NCBI GenBank assembly: GCA_964549615.1
Contig: CAZJVP010000078.1
Span: 1-48,333, forward strand
DNA: 48,333 nucleotides
Reading direction: 5' to 3'
Origin: CAYVLA01 sp964549615 [NCBI: uncultured Thermococci archaeon]
Lineage (GTDB): Archaea; CAYQAE01; CAYVLA01
In this document: positions 26,403-34,296 of the stretch, in pieces
Numbering within the stretch: the first letter of the stretch is position 1
Layout: every line of letters starts with the position of its first letter
Translations under genes and position numbers: made by a program
The notes under the pieces: generated by a model
What the model was told of the DNA's origin: nothing
What the model saw: only the letters and a program-made list of their open reading frames with translations
The model's database searches: none

Positions 26403-27270
26403 GATAGTCCGAAGGCACAAGGTCGCGACCGTTGCAGCGGGGGCCGAGGCCAGAAGGGAGATCCCGGCTGAGGAGGCTGCGGAGAGGCGCGCCCGCAGGG
26501 AGGCGGCAAGGGAAAGGAGGTACAGGTGGGTCATCGAGGGCTATGACCTGTACAAGTCCTTCCAGATCGGCCGCAACGTCATAACGGCCGTTAACGGCAT
26601 AACGATTCAGGTTCGGCGTGGGGAGTTCGTGGCGATCGTCGGTCCCTCGGGCTCCGGGAAGTCGACCCTCCTCAACATTCTTGGCGGCCTCGCGCGGCCA
26701 ACCGAGGGCCGGGTCTTCATCGACGGCATAGACATAACGAGGGGCTTCCTTGGCAGCGAGTTCTCGATCCTTCCGACGGTGAGGCGAAGGAAGATCGGGT
26801 TCGTCTTCCAGTTTTTCAATCTCGTGCCCGTCTTGTCGGCGCTGGAGAACGTCGAGCTTCCGATGATGTTCGAGACCGTCGAGAAGCTACCCGAGGAGGA
26901 AAGGAGGGCCAAGGCAATGAGGCTGTTGGAGACCGTTGGGCTTGCCGACAGGATGCATCACAAGCCATCCCAGCTTAGCGGCGGTCAGAGGCAGCGGGTG
27001 GCAATCGCGAGGGCACTTGCGAACGATCCATCCATAGTCTTGGCCGACGAGCCGACGGGCAACTTGGACTCAGCCACCGGTAGGATGATCGTCCAGCTCA
27101 TGAAGAGGTTGAACGAGGAGCAGCGCGTCACCTTCCTCATCACCACCCACGACATAAAGATCGCCCAGTGGGCCGACAGGATCCTCTACCTGACCGACGG
27201 CAAGATCACCGAGGAGAAGATCAGCGCCGAGGAAGTCGTCGGCAAGGCTGGCGAGAAAGAGCTCCATTAG
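26392..27270 (+). CDS. MacB/LolD-type ABC transporter ATP-binding protein
   Basis: A 292-aa nucleotide-binding subunit. Walker A is GPSGSGKSTLLNILGG, the Q loop lies in GFVFQFFNLVPVLSALENVE, the ABC signature is LSGGQRQRVAIARAL, Walker B SIVLADEPTGNLDS, and the switch His is in ITTHD. All are the LolD/MacB subtype. The first 45 residues are an extra Arg/Glu/Ala-rich helix not typical of the family. The ATG at 26392 overlaps the permease stop, so the pair is translationally coupled and forms one exporter. Confidence 0.94.
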   Translation: MSGEIVRRHKVATVAAGAEARREIPAEEAAERRARREAARERRYRWVIEGYDLYKSFQIGRNVITAVNGITIQVRRGEFVAIVGPSGSGKSTLLNILGGLARPTEGRVFIDGIDITRGFLGSEFSILPTVRRRKIGFVFQFFNLVPVLSALENVELPMMFETVEKLPEEERRAKAMRLLETVGLADRMHHKPSQLSGGQRQRVAIARALANDPSIVLADEPTGNLDSATGRMIVQLMKRLNEEQRVTFLITTHDIKIAQWADRILYLTDGKITEEKISAEEVVGKAGEKELH

Positions 27271-27788
27271 TGGGATTCTTGAGTGGTTCTTCGGCGCCCT
27301 TGGCTGAGGCGGGGAGGACGAAGATCAGGAAGGCGGAACCAAGCGATCTGCCCGCCATCGTGGACATCAACCGGAAGTCTTTCGTGCTTCCTTACACGGT
27401 TTCGGTCTTCAGGGAGTTCTTCAGGGAACACCGCTACGCGTTCCTAGTTGCCGAGTGCGATGGCAGGGTAGTTGGCTATGCCATGTCGAGGATTCTCCGG
27501 AGACTTGACCTGCGAGGGTTCGGCGTCAAGAGGATAGGACACATAATGTCGCTCGCCGTCGAGCCGAGATTTCGAAGGAGGGGAATCGGCAAGGAATTGC
27601 TCAAGAGGACGATGGAGGCCCTGTGGGGAAACGGCGCGAGCGAGCTTCAGCTCGAGGTGAGGGTCAGTAACCAGCTCGCCATAGAGATGTACCGCAACGC
27701 TGGCTTCAAGGAAGAGCGCGTCATCCCGGGCTACTACAGCGATGGCGAGGATGCCGTACTCATGACCAAGGGCCGGTCGGAAGAGTGA
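27270..27788 (+). CDS. RimI-like GNAT N-acetyltransferase
   Basis: A 172-aa GNAT protein, most like archaeal RimI/Ard1 N-terminal acetyltransferases: TKIRKAEPSDLPAIVDINR at strand 1, SVFREFFREHRYAFLVAE, GHIMSLAVEPRFRRRGIGKE (acetyl-CoA loop R-R-x-G-I-G) and LEVRVSNQLAIEMYRNAGF. Other small GNAT roles cannot be excluded. A GTG at 27270 shares a base with the ABC ATPase stop; TTG codons at 27279 and 27300 are alternatives. It is probably the third gene of the ABC exporter transcript. Confidence 0.88.
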   Translation: MGFLSGSSAPLAEAGRTKIRKAEPSDLPAIVDINRKSFVLPYTVSVFREFFREHRYAFLVAECDGRVVGYAMSRILRRLDLRGFGVKRIGHIMSLAVEPRFRRRGIGKELLKRTMEALWGNGASELQLEVRVSNQLAIEMYRNAGFKEERVIPGYYSDGEDAVLMTKGRSEE

Positions 27789-27984
27789 GGAACCTAGCCT
27801 GGGGAGATGGGCCTCGGCTTCACGAAGGGCCGTGTTACGGCGTGCCGCCGGGCTTGGACGACTCCTCTATCGGGGGAGACGTTGGCAAGGCTGAGCCAAG
27901 CAGGTTAGGACCCTCGCGGAATCCGTCTTGGCCGGCGGCATTCGGGGTGGGAACGGCCCAAGATGGCGGGAAGCAAGAACCTAA
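27789..27984. other. Short intergenic region, nothing recognised
   Basis: About 200 bases after the GNAT gene. A 68-codon frame overlapping the GNAT stop is Gly/Pro/Ser-rich, with no start signal or motif. It ends in a TATA-like GATTTAAGA (27985-27993) that probably drives the next gene. Confidence 0.3.
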
Positions 27985-28027
27985 GATTTAAGAGGATTTG
28001 GGCAGGCCTTCGTCAGCGAACTGAACC

Positions 28028-28441
28028 TTGGGCGCGTTCACGAAGGAATTCATCTTTGCGACGAAGGGCGAGATAGACGTCCTCGATGTCACGGAATACG
28101 TCACGTCGGCCGTTGCGGAGTCCAGGTTGCTTAGCGGCGTCGCCACGGTCTTCACGTCGGAAGAGACATGCGCCTTGGTCACGATGGAATACGAACATGG
28201 CCTCGTACAGGATCTCAAGCAGGTGATCAGCAAGCTCGTTCCCAGGTCGGAGGGGTACTCGCACAACAGCGTTGACGATGATGCGCACTGCCACCTGAGG
28301 TCCACACTCTTGGGCAGCACCGTTTCGATCCCCTTTGTGAACGGCAACCTTGCGCTCGGCGCTTGGCAGCAGGTTCTGTTCCTGGAGCTGGGCAAGAGGC
28401 CCAGCACAAGGAAGATCGTGGTTCAGGTCGTGGGTGAGTAG
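28028..28441 (+). CDS. YjbQ/UPF0047 family protein, copy 2
   Basis: A 137-aa paralogue of the protein at 21044. Recognisable by EIDVLDVTEYVTSAVAES, HNSVDDDAHCHLRSTLLGS and IPFVNGNLALGAWQQVLFLELG. The segment normally carrying H-T-T reads FTSEETCALVTMEYEHG, so this copy too lacks that His. A TTG at 28028, about 39 nt after a TATA box, is the only sensible start. It is followed 10 nt later by the Trm112-like gene, which suggests a two-gene transcript. Confidence 0.85.
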   Translation: MGAFTKEFIFATKGEIDVLDVTEYVTSAVAESRLLSGVATVFTSEETCALVTMEYEHGLVQDLKQVISKLVPRSEGYSHNSVDDDAHCHLRSTLLGSTVSIPFVNGNLALGAWQQVLFLELGKRPSTRKIVVQVVGE

Positions 28442-28450
28442 GCGATCTTC

Positions 28451-28714
28451 ATGTCCGGAAATGAGGAAGATATCATAAGCAAGGAGCTGCTCGACATACT
28501 GGCTTGCCCCTTCTGCAAGAAGGACATCAAGCTCGAGGGAAAGGATCTCGTCTCCGAGTGCGGGCTTCGCTACAAGATAGAGGACGGGATTCCCTATATG
28601 CTCTTCCCGATCTGCCCCGACTGCAGGGTCGAGACTGAGTTGACGAAGGAGGACCATGAGTTCGAATTCGTCTGCGGGAAGTGCGGGAAGAAGCTGTACG
28701 ACAAGAGGGATTGA
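28451..28714 (+). CDS. Trm112-like zinc-binding protein with extra zinc ribbon
   Basis: An 87-aa protein. The first half, LLDILACPFCKKDIKLEG...YKIEDGIPYML, is the Trm112/UPF0434 fold; archaeal Trm112 is a hub that activates several RNA and protein methyltransferases. The second half adds a zinc ribbon with two pairs (CPDCRVET and FVCGKCGKKLYDK). Usual Trm112 proteins are about 60 aa, so the C-terminal ribbon is an addition. Start ATG 28451. Confidence 0.85.
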   Translation: MSGNEEDIISKELLDILACPFCKKDIKLEGKDLVSECGLRYKIEDGIPYMLFPICPDCRVETELTKEDHEFEFVCGKCGKKLYDKRD

Positions 28715-29047
28715 GCCGTCCGGCGGCATCGAGTGGGCACTTACAGGGAGGCGACGTTCCGGTGCGCGGCCCGTTGGCGCAGGGCCGGGACGGGTCGACC
28801 GGACGAAGGAATCCTGGCGGATGCTCAGGCGCACGCTCTCTTCTCCAGGGACCTGATCGTTCTCGATGGGGAGATGTTCGGCCCCGGGCCCGATTGTTTT
28901 TCGACCTTGCCCGTGGCCACCCGAATGCTGTGAGAGATCAAAACGTCTGCAGTCGAGTCCCTGAACGACTGGCTGTTTGTTGAGCGCTCGTTTTCAGGTA
29001 GGGCGCGTATCCAACCATAACATGCGTGATAACGCGTTCATTCTACA
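28715..29047. other. Intergenic region, one doubtful small ORF
   Basis: About 330 bases. A 66-codon frame from a GTG at 28733 (TYREATFRCAARWRRAG ... RDLIVLDGEMFG) follows the Trm112-like gene by 18 nt on the same strand. It lacks an SD and any motif I recognise, so I leave it as possible only. The distal part is richer in A+T and leads into the TATA box CGTTAATAG at 29052-29060. Confidence 0.3.
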
Positions 29048-29085
29048 AATCCGTTAATAGTCCCTAACATCTCTACCATTTGGCG

Positions 29086-29295
29086 ATGGAGCTCGAAGCT
29101 GCAGTGAGGGTCGCCGTGGAGAACGCGATAGCCGAGATCCTTCGTGTCATCCGAATGTCGGGGAACGATGGGTACCTGAGGAAGAAGGACCTAGAACACG
29201 TTCTCGGGGAGATAAAGAACAACCTTGTATCGGATCCCGGACTCTATGAGAGACTGGTCCTGAAACCTCTTCACATTTTGGATAACAAGCCTTGA
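29086..29295 (+). CDS. Small helical hypothetical protein
   Basis: Unrecognised 69-aa protein, predicted mostly helical and soluble (AAVRVAVENAIAEILRVIRM, KKDLEHVLGEIKNNL). The TATA box CGTTAATAG, centred near 29056, puts the transcript start at about 29082, just before the ATG at 29086 (a TTG at 29080 is the alternative). It is followed 3 nt later by the membrane-anchored protein, which implies one transcript. Confidence 0.6.
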   Translation: MELEAAVRVAVENAIAEILRVIRMSGNDGYLRKKDLEHVLGEIKNNLVSDPGLYERLVLKPLHILDNKP

Positions 29296-29298
29296 CCC

Positions 29299-30030
29299 GT
29301 GACATTTTTCAGAGTTCGCCGAGCCCCACACCGCACGTTGACGGCGAGGCGGTTTTTTTCGGGTGCGTTGGTCCTGCTTCTCGCCTCATGCCTGGCCGAG
29401 GAGTCCCACTACTTCGAGTCCATCTCCTACTCGATCGAGACGTCCCAGATGGGAATATCGATGACTTGCAAGATGCAGGTCGTCTCTTTACAGGCGAATC
29501 TCTCGTCGGTGAACATCAGCGTACCGTACCCCCCAGGGGATCTACTTTCCGAGCCAATCGTCATGGTCGGAAAGAAGGTCGTGGCGCCGACCATCCGTAC
29601 GGGCGAGAATGAGACGGTGCTGAGCGTCGGCCTCGCGGGAATGAAGTTGGGCCAGTTGGAATCGATAACCCTGCGCTATATCGTGCGCGGAGGCATAACG
29701 CTCGGCCCCGGATCCAGGGTCGAAGTGCGCACCCTCGGCCTGGGAGGGGGAGCGACGGGGCAGACCCTTGGCCTAAAGCTCCCGAAGGGGCTTACGATCT
29801 CCAGGATAGAAACTCCATACGGCTCGGTTCGGCCTGGGAAGTCCGGAGCCTCCCTCCACCTTGGCGCCGAATCAACTAGGGTGGTGCTCGTCGTCAGGCG
29901 GACGAACCTTCTGGACAACAGATATGCGGCTTGGGGCATTGCCCTCGCGATAGTAGCCGTTCCAGCTGGCCTGCTTTTCCGCAGGTGGCGCCGGAAGCGA
30001 AAGCCGCAGGAGGCCGGAGTCACATATTAA
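29299..30030 (+). CDS. Secreted, membrane-anchored hypothetical protein
   Basis: Unrecognised 243-aa protein. A signal peptide (RRFFSGALVLLLASC) ends in L-A-S-C, which could be a lipobox. A beta-rich outer domain of about 165 residues with N-X-S/T sequons (NLS, NIS, NET) follows, then one C-terminal helix (AAWGIALAIVAVPAGLLF) and a strongly basic tail RRWRRKRKPQ, fitting an outward-facing domain. The GTG at 29299 is just after the small helical gene; a TTG at 29338 would give a tighter signal peptide. Confidence 0.7.
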   Translation: MTFFRVRRAPHRTLTARRFFSGALVLLLASCLAEESHYFESISYSIETSQMGISMTCKMQVVSLQANLSSVNISVPYPPGDLLSEPIVMVGKKVVAPTIRTGENETVLSVGLAGMKLGQLESITLRYIVRGGITLGPGSRVEVRTLGLGGGATGQTLGLKLPKGLTISRIETPYGSVRPGKSGASLHLGAESTRVVLVVRRTNLLDNRYAAWGIALAIVAVPAGLLFRRWRRKRKPQEAGVTY

Positions 30031-30031
30031 A
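30022..30031 (+). promoter_or_regulatory. TATA box for tRNA-His
   Basis: CATATTAAAGTGG, centred near 30028, about 28 nt upstream of tRNA-His position -1 (30056). It overlaps the stop of the membrane-protein gene. Confidence 0.5.
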
Positions 30032-30055
30032 GTGGCACGTCCGATGTGATCGCAC

Positions 30056-30178
30056 GGCCGTGGTGGTGTAGCCTGGCAACGACCGTCATTTGACGGTCGA
30101 CGGAGGCACAAAGGACTGTGGATCCTTTAGCCCGAGTCGCCCGGTCCGGGCGCGGGAGTTCAAATCTCGGCCACGGCC
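30056..30178 (+). tRNA. tRNA-His(GTG) with two insertions outside the anticodon loop
   Basis: The His hallmark G-1 (30056) pairs with C73 (30178); the acceptor is GCCGTGG (30057-30063) with CCACGGC (30171-30177). The D stem is GTGT/GCAC (30066-30069, 30106-30109). The anticodon arm AAGGA-CTGTGGA-TCCTT is uninterrupted, anticodon GTG at 30118-30120. The D loop is 36 nt and holds a perfect 8-bp hairpin (30080-30087 with 30092-30099). A second insertion of 22 nt (30137-30158, slidable by 3 because GAG repeats) lies between the 5' T stem CCGAG (30132-30136) and the T loop TTCAAAT (30159), with its own hairpin CGCCCG/CGGGCG. Removing both gives a normal tRNA-His. No CCA encoded. Confidence 0.9.
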
Positions 30179-30189
30179 CTCCGTACGGG

Positions 30190-31302
30190 CTACGAGACCT
30201 TTGCCCGGAGGTTCTTCACGATCGAGTCCAGCTCCGCCTTGAGGTTCCCTCCGCTGTCCGCGCCGGTAATGTAGTCCATTCGAGCGGCAAGTGAGATCTT
30301 CGATGCCAGGGTGCTTGCCACCTTTCCCCTTATGTCCTTGGGCGAGTTCCTCACATACGGGTGTTGAAAGATGATGCCATGTTTAGGAGGTTTCGCGCCT
30401 TTCGTGAGATGCCGGAAAAGGGCCTTCTCGGCTCCGAGCGTCTGGACTGACGTGGACGGCATCATGGCGAGTTTTCGGATGCTGCCGGCCCTCGCTATCA
30501 GCCTAGCTCCGACAGCAGCTTCGGCCACCTTGGTCAGGCTCGGCGCGTAGCGCTGCATGAGGTCGCAAAGGTAAGCGTGAATCTGGGCCTTCCTCTGGTC
30601 TAGGTAGAGGATGGATCTTGCAATCTCCCTGACAGCTTCTAGATCCCCTTCCTGTAACCTAACGCCCAGGGATCTGGTCGCGGCCTCCCTGATGCGATTC
30701 AACCTCTCCTGGGAGATCCCAAGGCCCTCGGCAATGCCTTCGGGTGACCTAGGGTCGGACGCGATCACTACGTTTGCATAGTCCTTTTCGCTCTTGACGA
30801 TCCTCTCCAGCTCGGGGAAGTGAACGGAGTACCAGTCCCTGCACCTTGCGTAGAGGTTGGCTATGCACCTGTCCAACTCGTCGATCGCGGCGACTGCCTG
30901 GATCACAAGTCGGTCCCAATCCTCATAGCTCCTTCTGACCCTCTCGCCTGATACAAGGCGGGCGACCTGCCACGAGTCCTTGGACCAATCCCGAAGCCGT
31001 GCAAGGTTTCGTCGCACGGCCCTGCCGCCAGCCGAGGGGAATTGGACCCTTACCTGTCCCTTCCAACCGGAGCGCTCAACCGCCTTCTTCAGCGATTCGG
31101 TTTCGACGACTAGGATCCCCCTGCAGGTTGGCTCAAGCAGCGTTGCAAGATCCACCGCCGGTTCCCCATCTTCCAACTTCTGCAGTTGGACTGCCCTTGA
31201 CCTGGGGTCGTCAGGGAGGTTGAGGGTCTTTACGGCTCTGCCAGCCTCGTCCACGAGCGCGATGCTGCGCGCCGTCAGCACCAGATAGCACTCCTTCTCC
31301 AA
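30190..31302 (-). CDS. nop5: Nop5 (Nop56/58) C/D-box RNP core protein
   Basis: Scaffold of the 2'-O-methylation RNP, bridging L7Ae-bound guide RNA and fibrillarin. Domains in order: N-terminal domain from YLVLTARSIALVDE, coiled coil in the middle (DRLVIQAVAAIDELDRCIANL), then the Nop domain with GARLIARAGSIRKLAMMPST, VQTLGAEKALFRHL and HGIIFQHPYVRNSPKDIRGK. The frame opens to 31341, but a TTG at 31302 with SD GGAGG (9-nt spacer) starts at the domain edge and gives 370 aa. Fibrillarin, often the neighbour, is not here; a tRNA methyltransferase is divergent instead. Confidence 0.94.
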   Translation of the reverse strand: MEKECYLVLTARSIALVDEAGRAVKTLNLPDDPRSRAVQLQKLEDGEPAVDLATLLEPTCRGILVVETESLKKAVERSGWKGQVRVQFPSAGGRAVRRNLARLRDWSKDSWQVARLVSGERVRRSYEDWDRLVIQAVAAIDELDRCIANLYARCRDWYSVHFPELERIVKSEKDYANVVIASDPRSPEGIAEGLGISQERLNRIREAATRSLGVRLQEGDLEAVREIARSILYLDQRKAQIHAYLCDLMQRYAPSLTKVAEAAVGARLIARAGSIRKLAMMPSTSVQTLGAEKALFRHLTKGAKPPKHGIIFQHPYVRNSPKDIRGKVASTLASKISLAARMDYITGADSGGNLKAELDSIVKNLRAKVS

Positions 31303-31399
31303 AGCGATCTGCCTCCGCTCTCGGCAGCAAGCCTTCCCCAACTTGCAGGTTCGGCAACGCCGGTTCCTCCCCCGGGAACCGCATTAGTGGGAAACACCA

Positions 31400-31408
31400 T
31401 TAATATCA
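31400..31408 (-). promoter_or_regulatory. TATA box for nop5
   Basis: Minus-strand GATATTAATGG, centred near 31404, giving a leader of about 75 nt to the TTG at 31302. The divergent gene has its own weaker box GAGTTAAATC (31461-31470). Confidence 0.45.
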
Positions 31409-31486
31409 CATGTCCGCCCGGTCTTTCCATGCCAGGCTACTCCGGCCGGTCCTGAGTTTGGAGTTAAATCTTTCCCGGGTGGAAGA

Positions 31487-32512
31487 TTGACAGAGAGATT
31501 GCTGTTGCGCCTTTCCGGCGAGCACCCGATCTTGCCCATGCTTGAGGCGCAGCGGCTCTTCTCCAGGATCGACCCGAAGTCGAAGCTGGAGAGCGTGGGG
31601 GAGCGCCTCGCATTGGTGACGACCTCCCTTGACGCGCCTAGGGCTGAAGCCGTATGCCGAAGGTTGGCTCTGACTCGCGAGGCCTCAAGGGTCATCGTGA
31701 CCCATGCGGACGGCGGCGAGGTGCCCGCGCATCTGCTGGACGAGGTCCGGGACAGAACTTTCCTCGTCAGAGCCTCGGGCTTTGGCCCTTCCACACCCGA
31801 GGCCGAACGGCTGGTAGGAAGGAGGATACTGGAGCAGGCGTGGTTGAGAGGCATCAGTACATCGGTTTCCGTTTCAAGACCCGGCGTCGTCCTCCTCCTT
31901 TCGCGCACGCGGGCTGGGGACATGATCTCCGTCTTGATCGAGACGGACACGAGATCCTCCTGCAGGGCAAGGGCAGCGGCAAGACCGTTCAGACACCCGG
32001 TCGGGATCGACCCCGTCATCGCGCGGGTGATGTTGAACATGGCGGGGGTTCTCGCGGGGGAATCGGTCCTGGACCCGTTCTGTGGAACGGGCAGCATACT
32101 GGTAGAGGCCGGAATGATGGGGGCCCGCATATTCGGCATGGACTCGGACCAAAGGATGATCAAAGGCGCACGCCGAAACCTGGTCGCGCTGCAGCCCGGA
32201 AGGGCATTCCTCGTTCGGGGCAACGCGCTGAGGTCTGCGGCAACCTTCAGGGCAAGATTTGACCACGTAGTCACGGACCCTCCATACGGGAGATCATCCC
32301 CCACGATGATGGACGCTGCCAAACTGCTATCCGAGTTTCCAGCAACAGCCCGGGAGCTGCTGGGCCGCGACGGAACCCTGTGCATCGCGTCCCCATCCAC
32401 CATTGACCTCTCCGACGAGTTGACGAGAGCAGGCCTGATCCTAGAGGCCTTCGTGTACCAGCGCGTGCACGGCGGCCTGGGAAGACATCTATATGTCGCC
32501 AGAAGGTGCTGA
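31487..32512 (+). CDS. tRNA (guanine-10-N2) methyltransferase, Trm11/TrmG10 type
   Basis: Methylates N2 of G10 in the D arm of tRNA. A 341-aa protein with an N-terminal THUMP-like region and a C-terminal Rossmann methyltransferase: SAM-binding VLDPFCGTGSILVEAG, GMDSDQRMIKGARRN and the amino-methyltransferase motif VVTDPPYGRSS. FRHPVGIDPVIARVMLNMAG is a family signature. A TTG at 31487 is the longest start and is near the predicted transcript start; in-frame TTGs at 31499 and 31505 are alternatives. It runs directly into tgtA. Confidence 0.92.
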   Translation: MTERLLLRLSGEHPILPMLEAQRLFSRIDPKSKLESVGERLALVTTSLDAPRAEAVCRRLALTREASRVIVTHADGGEVPAHLLDEVRDRTFLVRASGFGPSTPEAERLVGRRILEQAWLRGISTSVSVSRPGVVLLLSRTRAGDMISVLIETDTRSSCRARAAARPFRHPVGIDPVIARVMLNMAGVLAGESVLDPFCGTGSILVEAGMMGARIFGMDSDQRMIKGARRNLVALQPGRAFLVRGNALRSAATFRARFDHVVTDPPYGRSSPTMMDAAKLLSEFPATARELLGRDGTLCIASPSTIDLSDELTRAGLILEAFVYQRVHGGLGRHLYVARRC

Positions 32513-32532
32513 CGGCCCCGGGGAGCTTCGGC

Positions 32533-34296
32533 TTGTTCGAAATGCTTGACAGGGATGCCTTCGGACGTCTAGGAGTCCTCAAGACCGGCCATGGGGATAT
32601 CACGACGCCGACCGTCCTTCCCGTCGTCAACCCTTTCCGCGAGACCCTCAGCCCGTCTGAAATCCTTGAGATAACTGGAGCCCCGGCGCTGATCACGAAC
32701 GCCTTCCTTCTGTACAGCAAGCCGGAATCGAGGAGGCGCGCCCTCGAGGTCGGGGTGCACGAGTTTCTCGGTGTGGACTGCCCGATCGCCACCGATTCAG
32801 GAGGGTATCAGATCTACAGGGGAAAGAAGGTCGAGGTTTCGCCGCAGGAGATCCACCAGTTCCAGGCCGATATAGGGTCGGACCTCGCCGTCGTGCTAGA
32901 TGTTCCACCGAGGGACGACATGTCCGAGGATCAGGCCCGTGCCTGCATACGGGAGTCCGTCGCAAGGTCAAGGGATCTCTGCAGATCAATGCCCCCGGGC
33001 CCCCTATGGTACGGCGTTGTGCATCTTACGCCGTACGCGCGGCTCAGACGTCAAGAGGCGCAACAAGTCTCGGCGATGCCATTCCAGGTATTTGCCCTCG
33101 GCAGCTGCGTTGGCTCGCTGATCGAGTACAGATTCGAGTCCCACCTTGACCGCGCGGTGGACACAGCGAAGAGGCTTCCGCCTGATCGGCCTCGGCATGT
33201 ATTCGGCGTCGGGCACCCCATGTTCCTTGCGCTTTCCGTTGCTTTCGGGGGGGATCTATTCGATTCTGCTATGTATGTCCTTTCCGCCCAGGAAGGAAGA
33301 TACCTCACCCCCCAGGGGACGCTATCCGTGCGTGACCTAGTCGAACTTCCCTGCAGCTGCCCGGCATGCAGCCACGCATCCCCCCAGGAGATGGCCGGCG
33401 GAGATGACGCAGTCCGACTACTGGCTCAGCACAACCTGTACTCGACCTTCGAGGAACTGCGCAGGGTTCGACAGGCAATCAGGGACAACAGGCTCTGGGA
33501 GCTGGCGCAGGTTAGGTGCCGCAGCCACCCGAAGTTGCTTGGAGCTTTCTGCAACACCCTCAGGCGCCACAGGACTTTCTTCGAGCAGGTAGATCCGGTT
33601 ACGAAGAAGTCGGCCTTCTTCTACTCCGGCCCGGAGTCCAAACTTCGTCCGGAGGTGACCAGAGCCCGGCGCTGGGTGAGGGAGCGCCTACCTGAAGCGC
33701 CCGCTTTCCAGCATCCCGTCTACGGTCGCGTTCCGTACGCCGCCTCGCTCTGCTACCCGTTCGGGCAGACCGAGATGACGAGCCGACTCGAGGAGTTCTT
33801 GGGGAGGAAGGATGCGCAGCCGACCGACGAGGAAATCGTTAGGGCTGCGGTTGACTTCCAGTTCGGGCCGGGATGCGGATCAGCCTTGGAGCCCTTTCGG
33901 GCAGTCCGGTCACCCAGGACGGGCCGCATCAGGAGGGTCCAGAGGGGCCATGTCCTGCTGGGCACGATGAGGGCAAGCGATTTCTTCTTCCTCCCTACCT
34001 TGGAGGGAGCAAGGCTGCTCGGATCGCACCTTCCATACCCGACTATGAGGATCGCGGTTTCCGACGAAGCTGCCCCCTTCGTTTCGCAAGGGAAGTCGGT
34101 TTTCGCTAAGTTCGTCCATGCCTGCGACCCGAAACTCCTTCCTGGCCAGGAAGTCCTCATCGTGGATCGGGAGGACAACCTTCTCGCGACCGGGACCGCG
34201 TTGATGAACTCAAGGGAGATGCAGTGCTTCAGGGTCGGGATGGCGGCTAAGGTTAGACACCACTTAAGGACGGCCCTACGGGAAGATCTCCCTTAG
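32533..34296 (+). CDS. tgtA: Archaeal tRNA-guanine transglycosylase (preQ0 into G15)
   Basis: Exchanges G15 of tRNA for preQ0, the first committed step of archaeosine. The TGT barrel holds TPTVLPVVNPF, the nucleophile region IATDSGGYQIYRG, WYGVVHLTPY and the zinc motif CSCPACSH. After it come the archaeal linker domains and a C-terminal PUA domain (VFAKFVHACDPKLLPGQEVLIVD). A TTG at 32533 with SD GGGGAG starts at FEMLDRDAFGRLG, the usual N-terminus, for 587 aa; a GTG at 32506 overlapping the upstream stop is possible. Its 3' end overlaps the convergent ArcS gene by 21 nt. Confidence 0.97.
   Translation: MFEMLDRDAFGRLGVLKTGHGDITTPTVLPVVNPFRETLSPSEILEITGAPALITNAFLLYSKPESRRRALEVGVHEFLGVDCPIATDSGGYQIYRGKKVEVSPQEIHQFQADIGSDLAVVLDVPPRDDMSEDQARACIRESVARSRDLCRSMPPGPLWYGVVHLTPYARLRRQEAQQVSAMPFQVFALGSCVGSLIEYRFESHLDRAVDTAKRLPPDRPRHVFGVGHPMFLALSVAFGGDLFDSAMYVLSAQEGRYLTPQGTLSVRDLVELPCSCPACSHASPQEMAGGDDAVRLLAQHNLYSTFEELRRVRQAIRDNRLWELAQVRCRSHPKLLGAFCNTLRRHRTFFEQVDPVTKKSAFFYSGPESKLRPEVTRARRWVRERLPEAPAFQHPVYGRVPYAASLCYPFGQTEMTSRLEEFLGRKDAQPTDEEIVRAAVDFQFGPGCGSALEPFRAVRSPRTGRIRRVQRGHVLLGTMRASDFFFLPTLEGARLLGSHLPYPTMRIAVSDEAAPFVSQGKSVFAKFVHACDPKLLPGQEVLIVDREDNLLATGTALMNSREMQCFRVGMAAKVRHHLRTALREDLP

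Noticed and set aside
27785-27991. 68-codon ORF after the GNAT gene
   Set aside because: Low-complexity Gly/Pro/Ser composition, no SD, no motif, and it runs into the next promoter.
28733-28933. 66-codon GTG ORF after the Trm112-like gene
   Set aside because: Position would suit a small gene, but there is no SD or recognisable feature; noted in the intergenic entry only.
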